Shown in pieces: positions 7,325 to 12,540 of a stretch of 12,540 nt of DNA. Below the pieces are notes generated by a model. It was not told the origin of the DNA, did not search any database, and saw nothing but the letters and a program-made list of their open reading frames with translations. The position numbers and the translations under genes were made by a program. This stretch comes from Eubacterium sp. (GTDB lineage Bacteria > Bacillota > Clostridia > Oscillospirales > Acutalibacteraceae), in assembly GCA_029052085.1 (NCBI GenBank), contig JAIDJS010000052.1, positions 1-12,540 of the forward strand. The letters are read 5' to 3'. Within the stretch, counting starts at the first letter, position 1. Each line of letters starts with the position of its first letter.

Positions 7325-8338
7325 ATGGTAAAGGTTGCTATTAATGGTTTTGGCCGTATCGGTCGTCTTGCTTTCCGCCAGATGTTTGGTGCTGAAGGCT
7401 ATGAGGTTGTTGCTATCAACGATCTTACAAGCCCAAAGATGCTTGCTCATCTTCTTAAGTATGATTCATCACAGGGTAAGTATGCTCTTGCTGATACAGT
7501 TGAAGCAACTGATGATTCTATCATCGTAGATGGCAAAGAAATTAAAATTTATGCAAAGGCTAATGCTGAAGAGCTTCCTTGGGGCGAGCTTGGTGTAGAC
7601 GTTGTTCTTGAATGCACAGGCTTCTACTGCTCAAAGGATAAGGCATCTGCTCATGTTAAGGCTGGTGCTCGCAAGGTTGTTATTTCTGCTCCTGCAGGCA
7701 ACGATCTTCCAACAATCGTTTACAATGTAAACCACGACAAGCTTACAGCTGAAGATACAGTTATTTCTGCTGCTTCCTGCACAACAAACTGCCTTGCTCC
7801 TATGGCTAAGGCTCTTAACGATTATGCAGAGGTTCAGAGCGGTATCATGTGCACAATCCATGCTTACACAGGCGATCAGATGACACTTGACGGTCCTCAG
7901 AGAAAAGGCGATCTTCGTCGTTCTCGTGCTGCTGCTGTTAATATCGTTCCAAACTCAACAGGTGCTGCAAAGGCTATCGGTCTTGTAATTCCTGAGCTTA
8001 ACGGCAAGCTTATCGGCTCTGCTCAGCGTGTTCCTACTCCAACAGGTTCTACAACAATTCTTACAGCTGTTGTTAAGGGCAGTGATGTAACTGTTGATGG
8101 CATCAACGCTGCTATGAAGGCTGCTGCAAATGAGAGCTTTGGCTACAACACTGATGAAATCGTTTCTTCAGATATCGTTGGTATGCGTTACGGCTCACTC
8201 TTTGATGCTACACAGACAATGGTTCTTCCTCTTGGAAATGATCTTTATGAGGTACAGGTTGTTTCTTGGTATGATAACGAGAACAGCTATACTTCACAGA
8301 TGGTTCGCACAATCAAGTACTTCTCAGAACTTGGCTAA
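7325..8338 (+). CDS. gapA: Glyceraldehyde-3-phosphate dehydrogenase (type I, NAD-dependent)
   Basis: This glycolytic enzyme converts glyceraldehyde-3-phosphate, NAD+ and phosphate to 1,3-bisphosphoglycerate and NADH in the cytosol. The 337-residue product is the usual length. The N-terminal Rossmann motif [14 protein letters not shown] and Asp33 in INDLT indicate NAD rather than NADP preference. The catalytic cysteine is Cys152 in [12 protein letters not shown] and the base is His179 in [10 protein letters not shown]; the signature [13 protein letters not shown] is near the C-terminus. ATG 7325 follows GGAGGT with 8-nt spacing. Codon choice is narrow (Ala mostly GCT/GCA, Thr mostly ACA, Leu mostly CTT), unlike the neighbours and consistent with very high expression. 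The gene appears monocistronic: its own promoters lie upstream and a strong terminator lies downstream. Confidence 0.98.
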   Translation: MVKVAINGFGRIGRLAFRQMFGAEGYEVVAINDLTSPKMLAHLLKYDSSQGKYALADTVEATDDSIIVDGKEIKIYAKANAEELPWGELGVDVVLECTGFYCSKDKASAHVKAGARKVVISAPAGNDLPTIVYNVNHDKLTAEDTVISAASCTTNCLAPMAKALNDYAEVQSGIMCTIHAYTGDQMTLDGPQRKGDLRRSRAAAVNIVPNSTGAAKAIGLVIPELNGKLIGSAQRVPTPTGSTTILTAVVKGSDVTVDGINAAMKAAANESFGYNTDEIVSSDIVGMRYGSLFDATQTMVLPLGNDLYEVQVVSWYDNENSYTSQMVRTIKYFSELG

Positions 8339-8368
8339 GCGAAACGCTGAAAAAGCAAATATAAAATG

Positions 8369-8395
8369 AAGCAGGGTGTATACCCTGCTTTTTTC
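8369..8395 (+). terminator. Intrinsic terminator of gapA
   Basis: A 9-bp stem (AAGCAGGGT at 8369-8377 with ACCCTGCTT at 8382-8390) with a GTAT loop runs into TTTTTTC. It begins 30 bp after the gapA stop. Confidence 0.95.
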
Positions 8396-8418
8396 ATACA
8401 AATCAATAAACTCTTTTG

Positions 8419-8578
8419 CCTCCCTTGTCAAAGGGGGATGGGTGCGAAGCACTCAGAGGGATTCCATACAAATCTCAAAAGCTTCTGTTCCTCCCATGTA
8501 AAAGGAAGGTGGTAACCTTTAGGTTGGCGGAGGGATTTCAAAAGAGAGGTGTCTGCATCTTATACAGACGGAGAGATT
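8419..8578. repeat. Intergenic palindromic repeat, type 1, three modules
   Basis: Three modules follow the plan seen at 2283-2366. Module 3 (8431-8463) is preceded by CCTCCCTT at 8419-8426 and has hairpin arms gggtgc/gcactc. Module 4 (8501-8537) is preceded by CCTCCC and has arms aacc/ggtt. Module 5 (8541-8578) has arms gtctg/cagac and diverged flanks (GAGAGGTG, GGAGAGATT). The spacer between modules 3 and 4 is unrelated sequence. No open frame in this region has support as a gene. Confidence 0.75.
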
Positions 8579-8600
8579 TTTCTGTTCTCTCATAAAAAAC

Positions 8601-8670
8601 GGACGAGCAATGCTCGCCCCCTACGGTTGTTTGTTTCAACAGAATTTGTAGGTGATGGTTTTCCCATCCC
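8601..8670. repeat. Intergenic repeat, type 2 (CCCTACG element), full-length copy
   Basis: Three small hairpins lie in a row: cgagc/gctcg (8604-8616), gttg/caac (8626-8640) and gatgg/ccatc (8654-8668). The middle one is enclosed by CCTAC (8620-8624) pairing with GTAGG (8648-8652). The left part matches the element at 2371-2414. It abuts the 3' end of the asparaginase gene on the other strand and may serve as its transcript end, though no U-tract is present. Confidence 0.6.
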
Positions 8671-8679
8671 AAAGCTATT

Positions 8680-9666
8680 TTACAGCAAATCTCCGCCAAG
8701 TGATTTATCATATATTTTATGAAAATCAATATTGTTTTCTGATGAAATCCAAAGCTTGATATATTGTGAGATAAATGCAGACGGCGGAAGAATGGTAATT
8801 CCGTATTCTGAAAACACCGTTGCACGTTCGTTTGGTTCCCTGTTATCTGCACCGCAGATATAGCAGGGAATGTTTTTGTTTTTTATCGTTTGGGCAAAGG
8901 TTTTAAAGCTGTCATTATCTGTACAAATTGTGCCGGAATGGTATGTTTTTATCAAAACTGCCTTTGTGCCGCCGTCAATCTGCGGATATTCATTGCCGAC
9001 ATATGCGTTAAAAACCTTAATATCTTTGCTGAATTCGGAAAGCTTTATTCTGCCGAAGGGCTTGATTTCATCATCCCTTTCATCAAAGTCGGGGTTCTTA
9101 ATAAAGGTATCTCCGTTATAGCTTCCGTAATAGTGATTTTTTATGCTGAAAATATCGTCTGAAAGCTCGCCGTGCTGTAAAAGTCTGCCTGCACGATGAA
9201 TATAAACCTTGTTATCGCTGTTTTTGTAGGGTACGAAAACGCCGTTCCCGTACTCCTTTTCAATAAAATCAACGGCTGCTGCAAAGTTTGAAAGTCCGTT
9301 TGCATTTTTGTCAGTCAGCACATAATTGCTTGAAACAAGCATAACCGGTTTGCAGGAATTTCCAAGTGCGTATGACAGTGCAGCAGCGGAATACTGCAGA
9401 GTATCCGTTCCGTGCGTAATAATAATTCCGCTGTAATTCTTTTTTTGTGCATCATATACGGCTGAAATAAGATGTTCAATGGTTTTTCCCGTATTATTTT
9501 CGCTCAAAGCATAATATGGTTCTGAAATTTCAAAATCGGTATGTTTCCCATATTCTTTTTTATACAGTTCAAGCAGAAGCTTCTTGTTTTCGCTGTTTGG
9601 GGAAATACATTCTCCGTTTGATGAAGAACCGATGGTTCCGCCTGTAAACATAACTAATATATTCAT
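8680..9666 (-). CDS. ansA: L-asparaginase (type I-like)
   Basis: This enzyme hydrolyses L-asparagine to aspartate and ammonia. The 328-residue product has no signal peptide, so it is predicted to be cytoplasmic, as for type I enzymes. The first catalytic loop is FTGGTIGSS at residues 7-15, with the nucleophile Thr11. The second is ITHGTDTLQYSA, with Thr87 and Asp88, and the triad lysine is Lys106 in KPVMLVSS. The usual motif after this lysine (TGAQRP or similar) is replaced by SSNYVLTD, so the protein is somewhat divergent and substrate choice (Asn versus Gln or a related amide) is not certain. The start codon at 9666 follows a short leader with GGTGAT. It diverges from ylmH, with abutting promoters, and stands alone. 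Confidence 0.88.
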   Translation of the reverse strand: MNILVMFTGGTIGSSSNGECISPNSENKKLLLELYKKEYGKHTDFEISEPYYALSENNTGKTIEHLISAVYDAQKKNYSGIIITHGTDTLQYSAAALSYALGNSCKPVMLVSSNYVLTDKNANGLSNFAAAVDFIEKEYGNGVFVPYKNSDNKVYIHRAGRLLQHGELSDDIFSIKNHYYGSYNGDTFIKNPDFDERDDEIKPFGRIKLSEFSKDIKVFNAYVGNEYPQIDGGTKAVLIKTYHSGTICTDNDSFKTFAQTIKNKNIPCYICGADNREPNERATVFSEYGITILPPSAFISQYIKLWISSENNIDFHKIYDKSLGGDLL

Positions 9667-9683
9667 TTTGTATCACCAAATAA

Positions 9684-9712
9684 ATTATAACCTGTTATTA
9701 TTGAAAAAACAA
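9684..9712 (-). promoter_or_regulatory. Promoter of the asparaginase gene
   Basis: On the - strand, -35 TTGTTT (9707-9712), 17-bp spacer and -10 TATAAT (9684-9689) predict a start near 9677, leaving a leader of only about 10 nt that begins at the GGTGAT ribosome binding site. Confidence 0.75.
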
Positions 9713-9729
9713 CGAGAATATAATAAAAT
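9701..9729 (+). promoter_or_regulatory. Promoter of ylmH
   Basis: The -35 TTGAAA (9701-9706), 17-bp spacer and -10 TAAAAT (9724-9729) predict a start at about 9736, the A of the ATG. An alternative -10, TATAAT (9719-9724), lacks a good -35 and would still give a leader of only about 5 nt. The -35 directly abuts the -35 of the divergent asparaginase promoter. Confidence 0.6.
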
Positions 9730-9735
9730 AAGATT

Positions 9736-10464
9736 ATGGAAAATTTAGAAAAAAGATTTTTAGAGCTTGCCGACAGAGCAGAACAGCGCTTTTATACCAC
9801 CTTTTCCGATTTTCTTAATATGGAGGAGGAAAGCGTTTTAAGCGCATTACATCTGAATATAAATTATTGCCTTTTCGGCGGATATGACGGAGCGGAACGC
9901 TGTATTGCCGCCTTTGGATATGACCTTGAAGATGCCGAATTTCCGATAAGTATTATTAAAGCGGAGCCTGTCTCGCCGAAATTTGCGGATAAGTTTTCGC
10001 ACAGGGATTTCCTGGGCTCTCTTATGGGGCTTGGAATTAAAAGAGAGGTGCTTGGCGATATTGTTATTGCTGATAATATTGGCTATATTTTCTGCCTGAA
10101 TACGATTGCTGAATATATTGTTGGGGAGCTTTCAAAGGTTCGCCATACGATTGTGAAGTGCAGTATTGCGGAAGCATTGCCGGATTCGGTTGTCAAAAAA
10201 CCAGAAACAGAGCAGCTGGTTGCTGCTTCCGAACGGCTTGATGTTATTATTTCAGCCGTTTATAATTTATCTCGCAGTGCGGTGAAAGAGCTTTTTATTG
10301 CACGGAAAATTTATGTAAACAGCCGGCTTTGCGAAAATTTTTCTTATACACCAAAGATAAATGATATCATTTCCGTTCGCGGCAGGGGCAGATTTGTTTA
10401 TAACGGCGTAATCGGAAAAACAAAGAAAAGCAGGAATATTATTTCTGTCAGTGTTTATAAATAA
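9736..10464 (+). CDS. ylmH: YlmH/RqcP2-like S4-domain RNA-binding protein
   Basis: This 242-residue cytoplasmic RNA-binding protein has the family's full length. The N-terminal YlmH-specific region contains the recognisable HRDFLGSLMGLGIKREVLGD block at about 89-108. The S4 RNA-binding domain occupies about 165-225 and starts with ERLDVIISAVYNLSRSAVKEL. In Bacillus subtilis YlmH (RqcP2) acts on stalled 50S/peptidyl-tRNA in ribosome-associated quality control; the same role here is inferred from homology. The gene normally sits in the ylmDEFG-sepF-divIVA part of the division cluster but stands alone here. No Shine-Dalgarno sequence precedes the ATG, a stop codon lies in frame at 9724, and the next Met is at residue 29, so ATG 9736 is the only credible start and translation may be leaderless. 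Confidence 0.9.
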   Translation: MENLEKRFLELADRAEQRFYTTFSDFLNMEEESVLSALHLNINYCLFGGYDGAERCIAAFGYDLEDAEFPISIIKAEPVSPKFADKFSHRDFLGSLMGLGIKREVLGDIVIADNIGYIFCLNTIAEYIVGELSKVRHTIVKCSIAEALPDSVVKKPETEQLVAASERLDVIISAVYNLSRSAVKELFIARKIYVNSRLCENFSYTPKINDIISVRGRGRFVYNGVIGKTKKSRNIISVSVYK

Positions 10465-10492
10465 AAAGCAGTTGATGTTAATCAACTGCTTT
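10465..10492. terminator. Bidirectional terminator between ylmH and ybjQ-like gene
   Basis: A perfect 12-bp stem (AAAGCAGTTGAT at 10465-10476 with ATCAACTGCTTT at 10481-10492) has a GTTA loop. On the - strand the stem runs into TTTTTATTT, on the + strand into TTTCTGTCTTT. It begins at the ylmH stop codon and serves both convergent transcripts. Confidence 0.88.
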
Positions 10493-10504
10493 CTGTCTTT
10501 ACCG

Positions 10505-10527
10505 GCCTTCCCCTCTCGGGGGAAGGC
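10505..10527. repeat. G/C-rich palindrome, possible repeat remnant or second terminator
   Basis: GCCTTCCCC (10505-10513) pairs with GGGGAAGGC (10519-10527) around TCTCG. It resembles the opening palindrome of the type 1 intergenic repeats but lacks their GGAGGGATT tail, and only GTTTTAAAT follows. It may back up the adjacent bidirectional terminator. Confidence 0.55.
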
Positions 10528-10541
10528 GTTTTAAATATAGT

Positions 10542-10865
10542 TTATTTGTTCTGAACAACAACGGCTGTTCCTGTTGCGATAACCATAATCATTCCGGCAT
10601 TGCCGAATGATTCATAGTCAATTTTAACGCCTACAACTGCGTTTGCGCCAATTTGTGCGGCCTTTGCTTCCATTTCTCTTAAGGCATTATTTCTTGCTTC
10701 AACAAGTTCTTCCTCGTATCCTGCGGATCTGCCGCCGATGATATTTCTTATTGATGCTCCGAAATCCTTAATGAAATTAATTCCTGCAACAATCTCGCCT
10801 GTTACAATACCCCTGTATTCAACAATAACTCCGTTTTCAAGGGTTGGGGTTGTTACACTGATCAT
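10542..10865 (-). CDS. YbjQ family protein (UPF0145, putative heavy-metal-binding domain)
   Basis: This 107-residue protein covers the full YbjQ domain: an N-terminal strand region ISVTTPTLENGVIVEY, then GIVTGEIVAGINFIKDFGASIRNIIGGRS, EEELVEARNNALREMEAKAAQIGANAVVGVKIDYE, and a C-terminal VIATGTAVVV strand. The family forms small oligomeric rings and is labelled heavy-metal-binding in domain databases from structural analogy; biochemical function is not established, and no Cys or His metal cluster is visible here. It is the last gene of the nfeD-paraslipin operon, 23 bp after the paraslipin stop, with a GGAG ribosome binding site. This position suggests a job linked to the SPFH membrane module. 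Confidence 0.9.
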   Translation of the reverse strand: MISVTTPTLENGVIVEYRGIVTGEIVAGINFIKDFGASIRNIIGGRSAGYEEELVEARNNALREMEAKAAQIGANAVVGVKIDYESFGNAGMIMVIATGTAVVVQNK

Positions 10866-10888
10866 AATGAATTCTCCTCTTTGCTGAA

Positions 10889-11818
10889 TTATTTTTTAAG
10901 CACACCGTCAAGGCCTGATGCAAGGCCTGCAAGCGACTGAATTTCGCTTGGAATAATGATTTTTGTTGACTGTCCGTCTGCTGCCTTTGCAAAAGCTTCA
11001 AGTGATTTGATTTTAACAACAGCCTCTGACGGATCAGCCTCTTTAATCATTCTGATGCCGTCAGCTTCAGCCTGTTTGATCTTAAGAATAGCCTGTGCCT
11101 CACCGTCTGCCTCGCGGATTTTCTGTTCACGAACAGCCTCGGCGCGAAGAATTGCAGACTGCTTTTCAGCCTCAGCTTCAAGAATTTTAGATTCCTTAAA
11201 GCCCTGTGCTTCAAGAATACGGCTCTGCTTATCACCCTCGGCACGAAGAATAGCCTCACGGCGTTCACGCTCTGCCTTCATCTGCTTCTCCATGGAATCC
11301 TGAATTTCTTTTGGAGGAAGAATGTTTTTAAGCTCAACTCGGTTTACCTTGATGCCCCAAGGATCTGTTGCTTCGTCAAGAATAGAGCGGATTTTGGTGT
11401 TGATTGTGTCTCTTGATGTAAGTGTTGCGTCAAGCTCCATTTCGCCGATGATGTTACGAAGCGTTGTTGCAGTAAGGTTTTCAATAGCTGCAAGCGGAGC
11501 TTCAACACCATAGCAGTAAAGCTTCGGGTCTGTAATCTGGAAGAAGACAACCGTGTCTATTTTCATTGTAACATTATCCTTTGTAATAACAGCCTGCGGC
11601 GCAAAGTCTACAACCTGTTCCTTAAGCGAAACAATTTTTGCAATTCTTTCAATAAACGGAATTTTGACTTTCAGTCCGCCTGCTTCCCATGTGGCAGAGT
11701 ATCTGCCGAGTCTTTCAACAACATATGCTTTAGACTGGGGAATAACCTTGATATTTGCAATTCCGATAATGAGCAGTATAAGAACAAGTATACCGATAAA
11801 AATTAAAAATCCATCCAT
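10889..11818 (-). CDS. SPFH/Band 7 paraslipin (stomatin/QmcA-like)
   Basis: This 309-residue stomatin-like protein has an N-terminal membrane anchor at about 3-22. The SPFH/Band 7 domain covers about 23-170 and includes NIKVIPQSKAYVVERLGRYS, the TATTLRNIIGEMELDATLTSRD core and the WGIKVNRVELKNILPP end block. Residues about 175-260 form a highly charged helix in which an 11-residue pattern repeats about six times (186-251), as expected for the cage-forming coiled coil of SPFH proteins. The C-terminus ends in a short hydrophobic/glycine-rich IQSLAGLASGL segment. Family members form large membrane-associated cages and partner with NfeD-type proteins; the NfeD gene lies 15 bp upstream in the same operon. 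The ribosome binding site AAAGGAGA precedes the ATG. Substrates or clients are unknown. Confidence 0.95.
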   Translation of the reverse strand: MDGFLIFIGILVLILLIIGIANIKVIPQSKAYVVERLGRYSATWEAGGLKVKIPFIERIAKIVSLKEQVVDFAPQAVITKDNVTMKIDTVVFFQITDPKLYCYGVEAPLAAIENLTATTLRNIIGEMELDATLTSRDTINTKIRSILDEATDPWGIKVNRVELKNILPPKEIQDSMEKQMKAERERREAILRAEGDKQSRILEAQGFKESKILEAEAEKQSAILRAEAVREQKIREADGEAQAILKIKQAEADGIRMIKEADPSEAVVKIKSLEAFAKAADGQSTKIIIPSEIQSLAGLASGLDGVLKK

Positions 11819-11833
11819 AATAAAAAATCTCCT

Positions 11834-12271
11834 TTAAAATAAAATATTTTCATTAACTGATACAATCAGCTTAACGCCTTCTATTCTGAGCACATTAACC
11901 TTTGTGCCCGCGGAAATCGTTTCTCCGTTTTCACTACGTGCCGACCAGATTTGATTATCAACCTTAACCTGGCCCTTGGCATCAATGTTGGATATTTCCT
12001 CTGTTACAACCGCAAGCTTTCCGACATAACGGTCCGCATTGGTTTTGACACGCTCTGTTTTCAGCGATTTTCTTGCAAGCGGATAAATAATTGCAATCGC
12101 CGCAACTGAAACTGCGAAAAACAGGAAAATCTGTATCGCAATATTATCCGTAAAAAAGCTTGCTGCCAAAGCTGCAATGCCGCCAACTGCAAACCAGATT
12201 GAAAGAAGCTGTGCACTGAAAACCTCAACAACGATTGCAATTGCTATTACGGCAACCCATACCCAAATCAT
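11834..12271 (-). CDS. NfeD-like membrane protein with C-terminal OB fold
   Basis: This is a short, 145-residue NfeD family protein without the ClpP-like protease domain of long NfeD proteins. Three hydrophobic segments (about 2-20, 23-41 and 45-66) are followed by a basic linker KSLKTERVKTN and a soluble OB-fold domain (about 80-145) with the signature RYVGKLAVVTEEISN and IWSARSENGETISAGTKVNVL. The gene is paired with paraslipin in many bacteria, where the OB fold is thought to contact the SPFH partner. The ATG at 12271 has a perfect AAAGGAGG ribosome binding site. It is the first gene of the operon, and a candidate riboswitch and terminator lie between it and the only strong upstream promoter. 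Confidence 0.93.
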   Translation of the reverse strand: MIWVWVAVIAIAIVVEVFSAQLLSIWFAVGGIAALAASFFTDNIAIQIFLFFAVSVAAIAIIYPLARKSLKTERVKTNADRYVGKLAVVTEEISNIDAKGQVKVDNQIWSARSENGETISAGTKVNVLRIEGVKLIVSVNENILF

Positions 12272-12286
12272 CTGATAACCTCCTTT

Positions 12287-12377
12287 GATATTATTAGCGG
12301 TTTGTTTTCTGCTTAAGCATCAAAAAGTCGAAGCATATGTTTCGGCTCTTTAATATTTAAACATTGAAAAATTGTTT
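12287..12377 (-). other. AT-rich leader between attenuator and nfeD
   Basis: This is a 90-nt untranslated stretch between the leader terminator and the nfeD ribosome binding site. The only structure I see is an imperfect hairpin at 12326-12347, better paired on the + strand. No ORF or second promoter of note is visible. Confidence 0.5.
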
Positions 12378-12411
12378 AAAAAAACTCATATACGGAAGTC
12401 CGCATATGAGT
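12378..12411 (-). terminator. Leader (attenuator) terminator upstream of the nfeD operon
   Basis: On the - strand, ACTCATATGCGG (12411-12400) pairs with CCGTATATGAGT (12395-12384) as a 12-bp stem including one G-U pair, with an ACUU loop, then seven T. On the + strand the G-U becomes an A-C mismatch and there is no U-tract, so the element works only on the - strand. It lies about 105 nt before the nfeD start, so it must be read through for operon expression. Confidence 0.9.
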
Positions 12412-12497
12412 CTCATTCATTAAAACTTTGCCAGAGGCTTTCTTCCCGCGGTTGGTGACAAAAGTTCGCAATTTGATTTGTGGAATTACTCCCTCAA
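12407..12497 (-). promoter_or_regulatory. Candidate yybP-ykoY-like (Mn2+) riboswitch aptamer
   Basis: Read on the - strand, the leader fits the yybP-ykoY layout. P1 is UGAG (12496-12493) with CUCA (12410-12407). The motif GGAGUA (12492-12487) follows. P2 is AUUC (12486-12483) with GAAU (12418-12415). The second motif GAGA (12414-12411) lies directly before the 3' strand of P1. Inside, AACUUU (12466-12461) pairs with AAAGUU (12429-12424), with UGUCA after its 5' strand and GGC before its 3' strand, resembling the CGUCA...GGC of known members. Deviations are a short P1, GAGA where AAGA is usual, and UGUCA for CGUCA. The 3' P1 strand is shared with the terminator stem, the usual arrangement of a transcriptional ON switch. 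I consider the leader-type regulatory element likely and the class assignment moderately likely. Confidence 0.5.
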
Positions 12498-12507
12498 GGT
12501 TGGCTTA

Positions 12508-12536
12508 ATTATACCATAACGCTTCCGGTTTGTCAA
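12508..12536 (-). promoter_or_regulatory. Consensus extended promoter of the riboswitch-nfeD operon
   Basis: On the - strand there is a perfect TTGACA (12536-12531), a 17-bp spacer and a perfect TATAAT (12513-12508), with the extended -10 TGG at 12516-12514. The predicted start is near 12501, only a few nt before P1 of the candidate aptamer. Confidence 0.93.
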
Positions 12537-12540
12537 TATT

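Noticed and set aside
8654..8668. gatgg/ccatc hairpin as asparaginase terminator
   Set aside because: The 5-bp stem has no U-tract on the - strand; it is better explained as the last hairpin of the type 2 repeat.
8419..8670. CRISPR array
   Set aside because: Repeat units are short, diverged and internally palindromic, the spacing is irregular, and there are no unique spacers of uniform length or cas genes.
8538..8852. 104-residue - strand frame overlapping the asparaginase 3' end
   Set aside because: It is out of frame with the clear asparaginase gene and extends into the repeat cluster; its composition is that of a shadow frame.
10956..11303. 115-residue Ser/Ala-rich + strand frame
   Set aside because: It is the antisense shadow of the repetitive coiled coil of the paraslipin gene.
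12326..12347. 9-bp hairpin (with two G-U pairs on the + strand) as a terminator
   Set aside because: No + strand gene leads into it, and on the - strand it has two mismatches and a poor U-tract.
12378..12501. T-box leader, suggested by ACCGCGG in the middle of the RNA
   Set aside because: The leader is too short, there is no specifier stem, no UGGN motif precedes ACC, and no aminoacyl-tRNA or amino acid gene follows.

Overview
The window looks like chromosome from a low-to-moderate GC Firmicute, most likely a gut-type member of the Clostridia. The basis is AGGAGG-type ribosome binding sites, consensus TTGACA/TATAAT promoters, short-U-tract intrinsic terminators, a VanS-like two-component pair, a clostridial-style Rex-like operator and G+A-rich intergenic repeats that I associate with Clostridia. 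The taxonomic placement is inference. No phage, plasmid, IS or CRISPR element is visible.

Left part (1-5652, + strand). The window opens inside an alkaline-phosphatase-superfamily enzyme of the archaeal-type phosphoglycerate mutase / proposed homoserine kinase family. It is followed 23 bp later by metY (O-acetylhomoserine sulfhydrylase), and a strong terminator closes this pair. A cluster of palindromic intergenic repeats follows. Then comes an OmpR-family response regulator whose end overlaps a large multi-membrane-pass sensor kinase by 32 bp.

Middle (5666-8395, + strand). An MFS/GPH-like transporter has its own near-consensus promoter. The glycolytic gapA gene has a leader holding two candidate promoters, a Rex-like operator lying on the upstream one, a possible second Rex site, and a 10-bp hairpin close to the predicted 5' end of the downstream transcript. 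gapA ends in a textbook terminator, followed by a second, larger cluster of the same intergenic repeats (8411-8670).

Right part (8680-12540). A type I-like L-asparaginase (-) and an S4-domain YlmH/RqcP2-like protein (+) diverge from back-to-back promoters. The + promoter predicts an almost leaderless mRNA. A bidirectional terminator separates ylmH from a convergent three-gene operon on the - strand: NfeD-like OB-fold membrane protein, SPFH/stomatin-like paraslipin, and a YbjQ-family (putative heavy-metal-binding) protein.

The most interesting feature is upstream of that last operon. A perfect extended promoter (12508-12536) starts a roughly 120-nt structured leader that ends in a 12-bp intrinsic terminator before the genes. 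The leader has the layout of a yybP-ykoY (Mn2+) riboswitch: a GGAGUA motif and a GAGA motif flanked by P1 and P2 pairings, with the 3' strand of P1 reused as the 5' arm of the terminator. If correct, a metal-sensing ON switch controls a paraslipin/NfeD/YbjQ membrane module, which is not among the targets I know for this riboswitch class.
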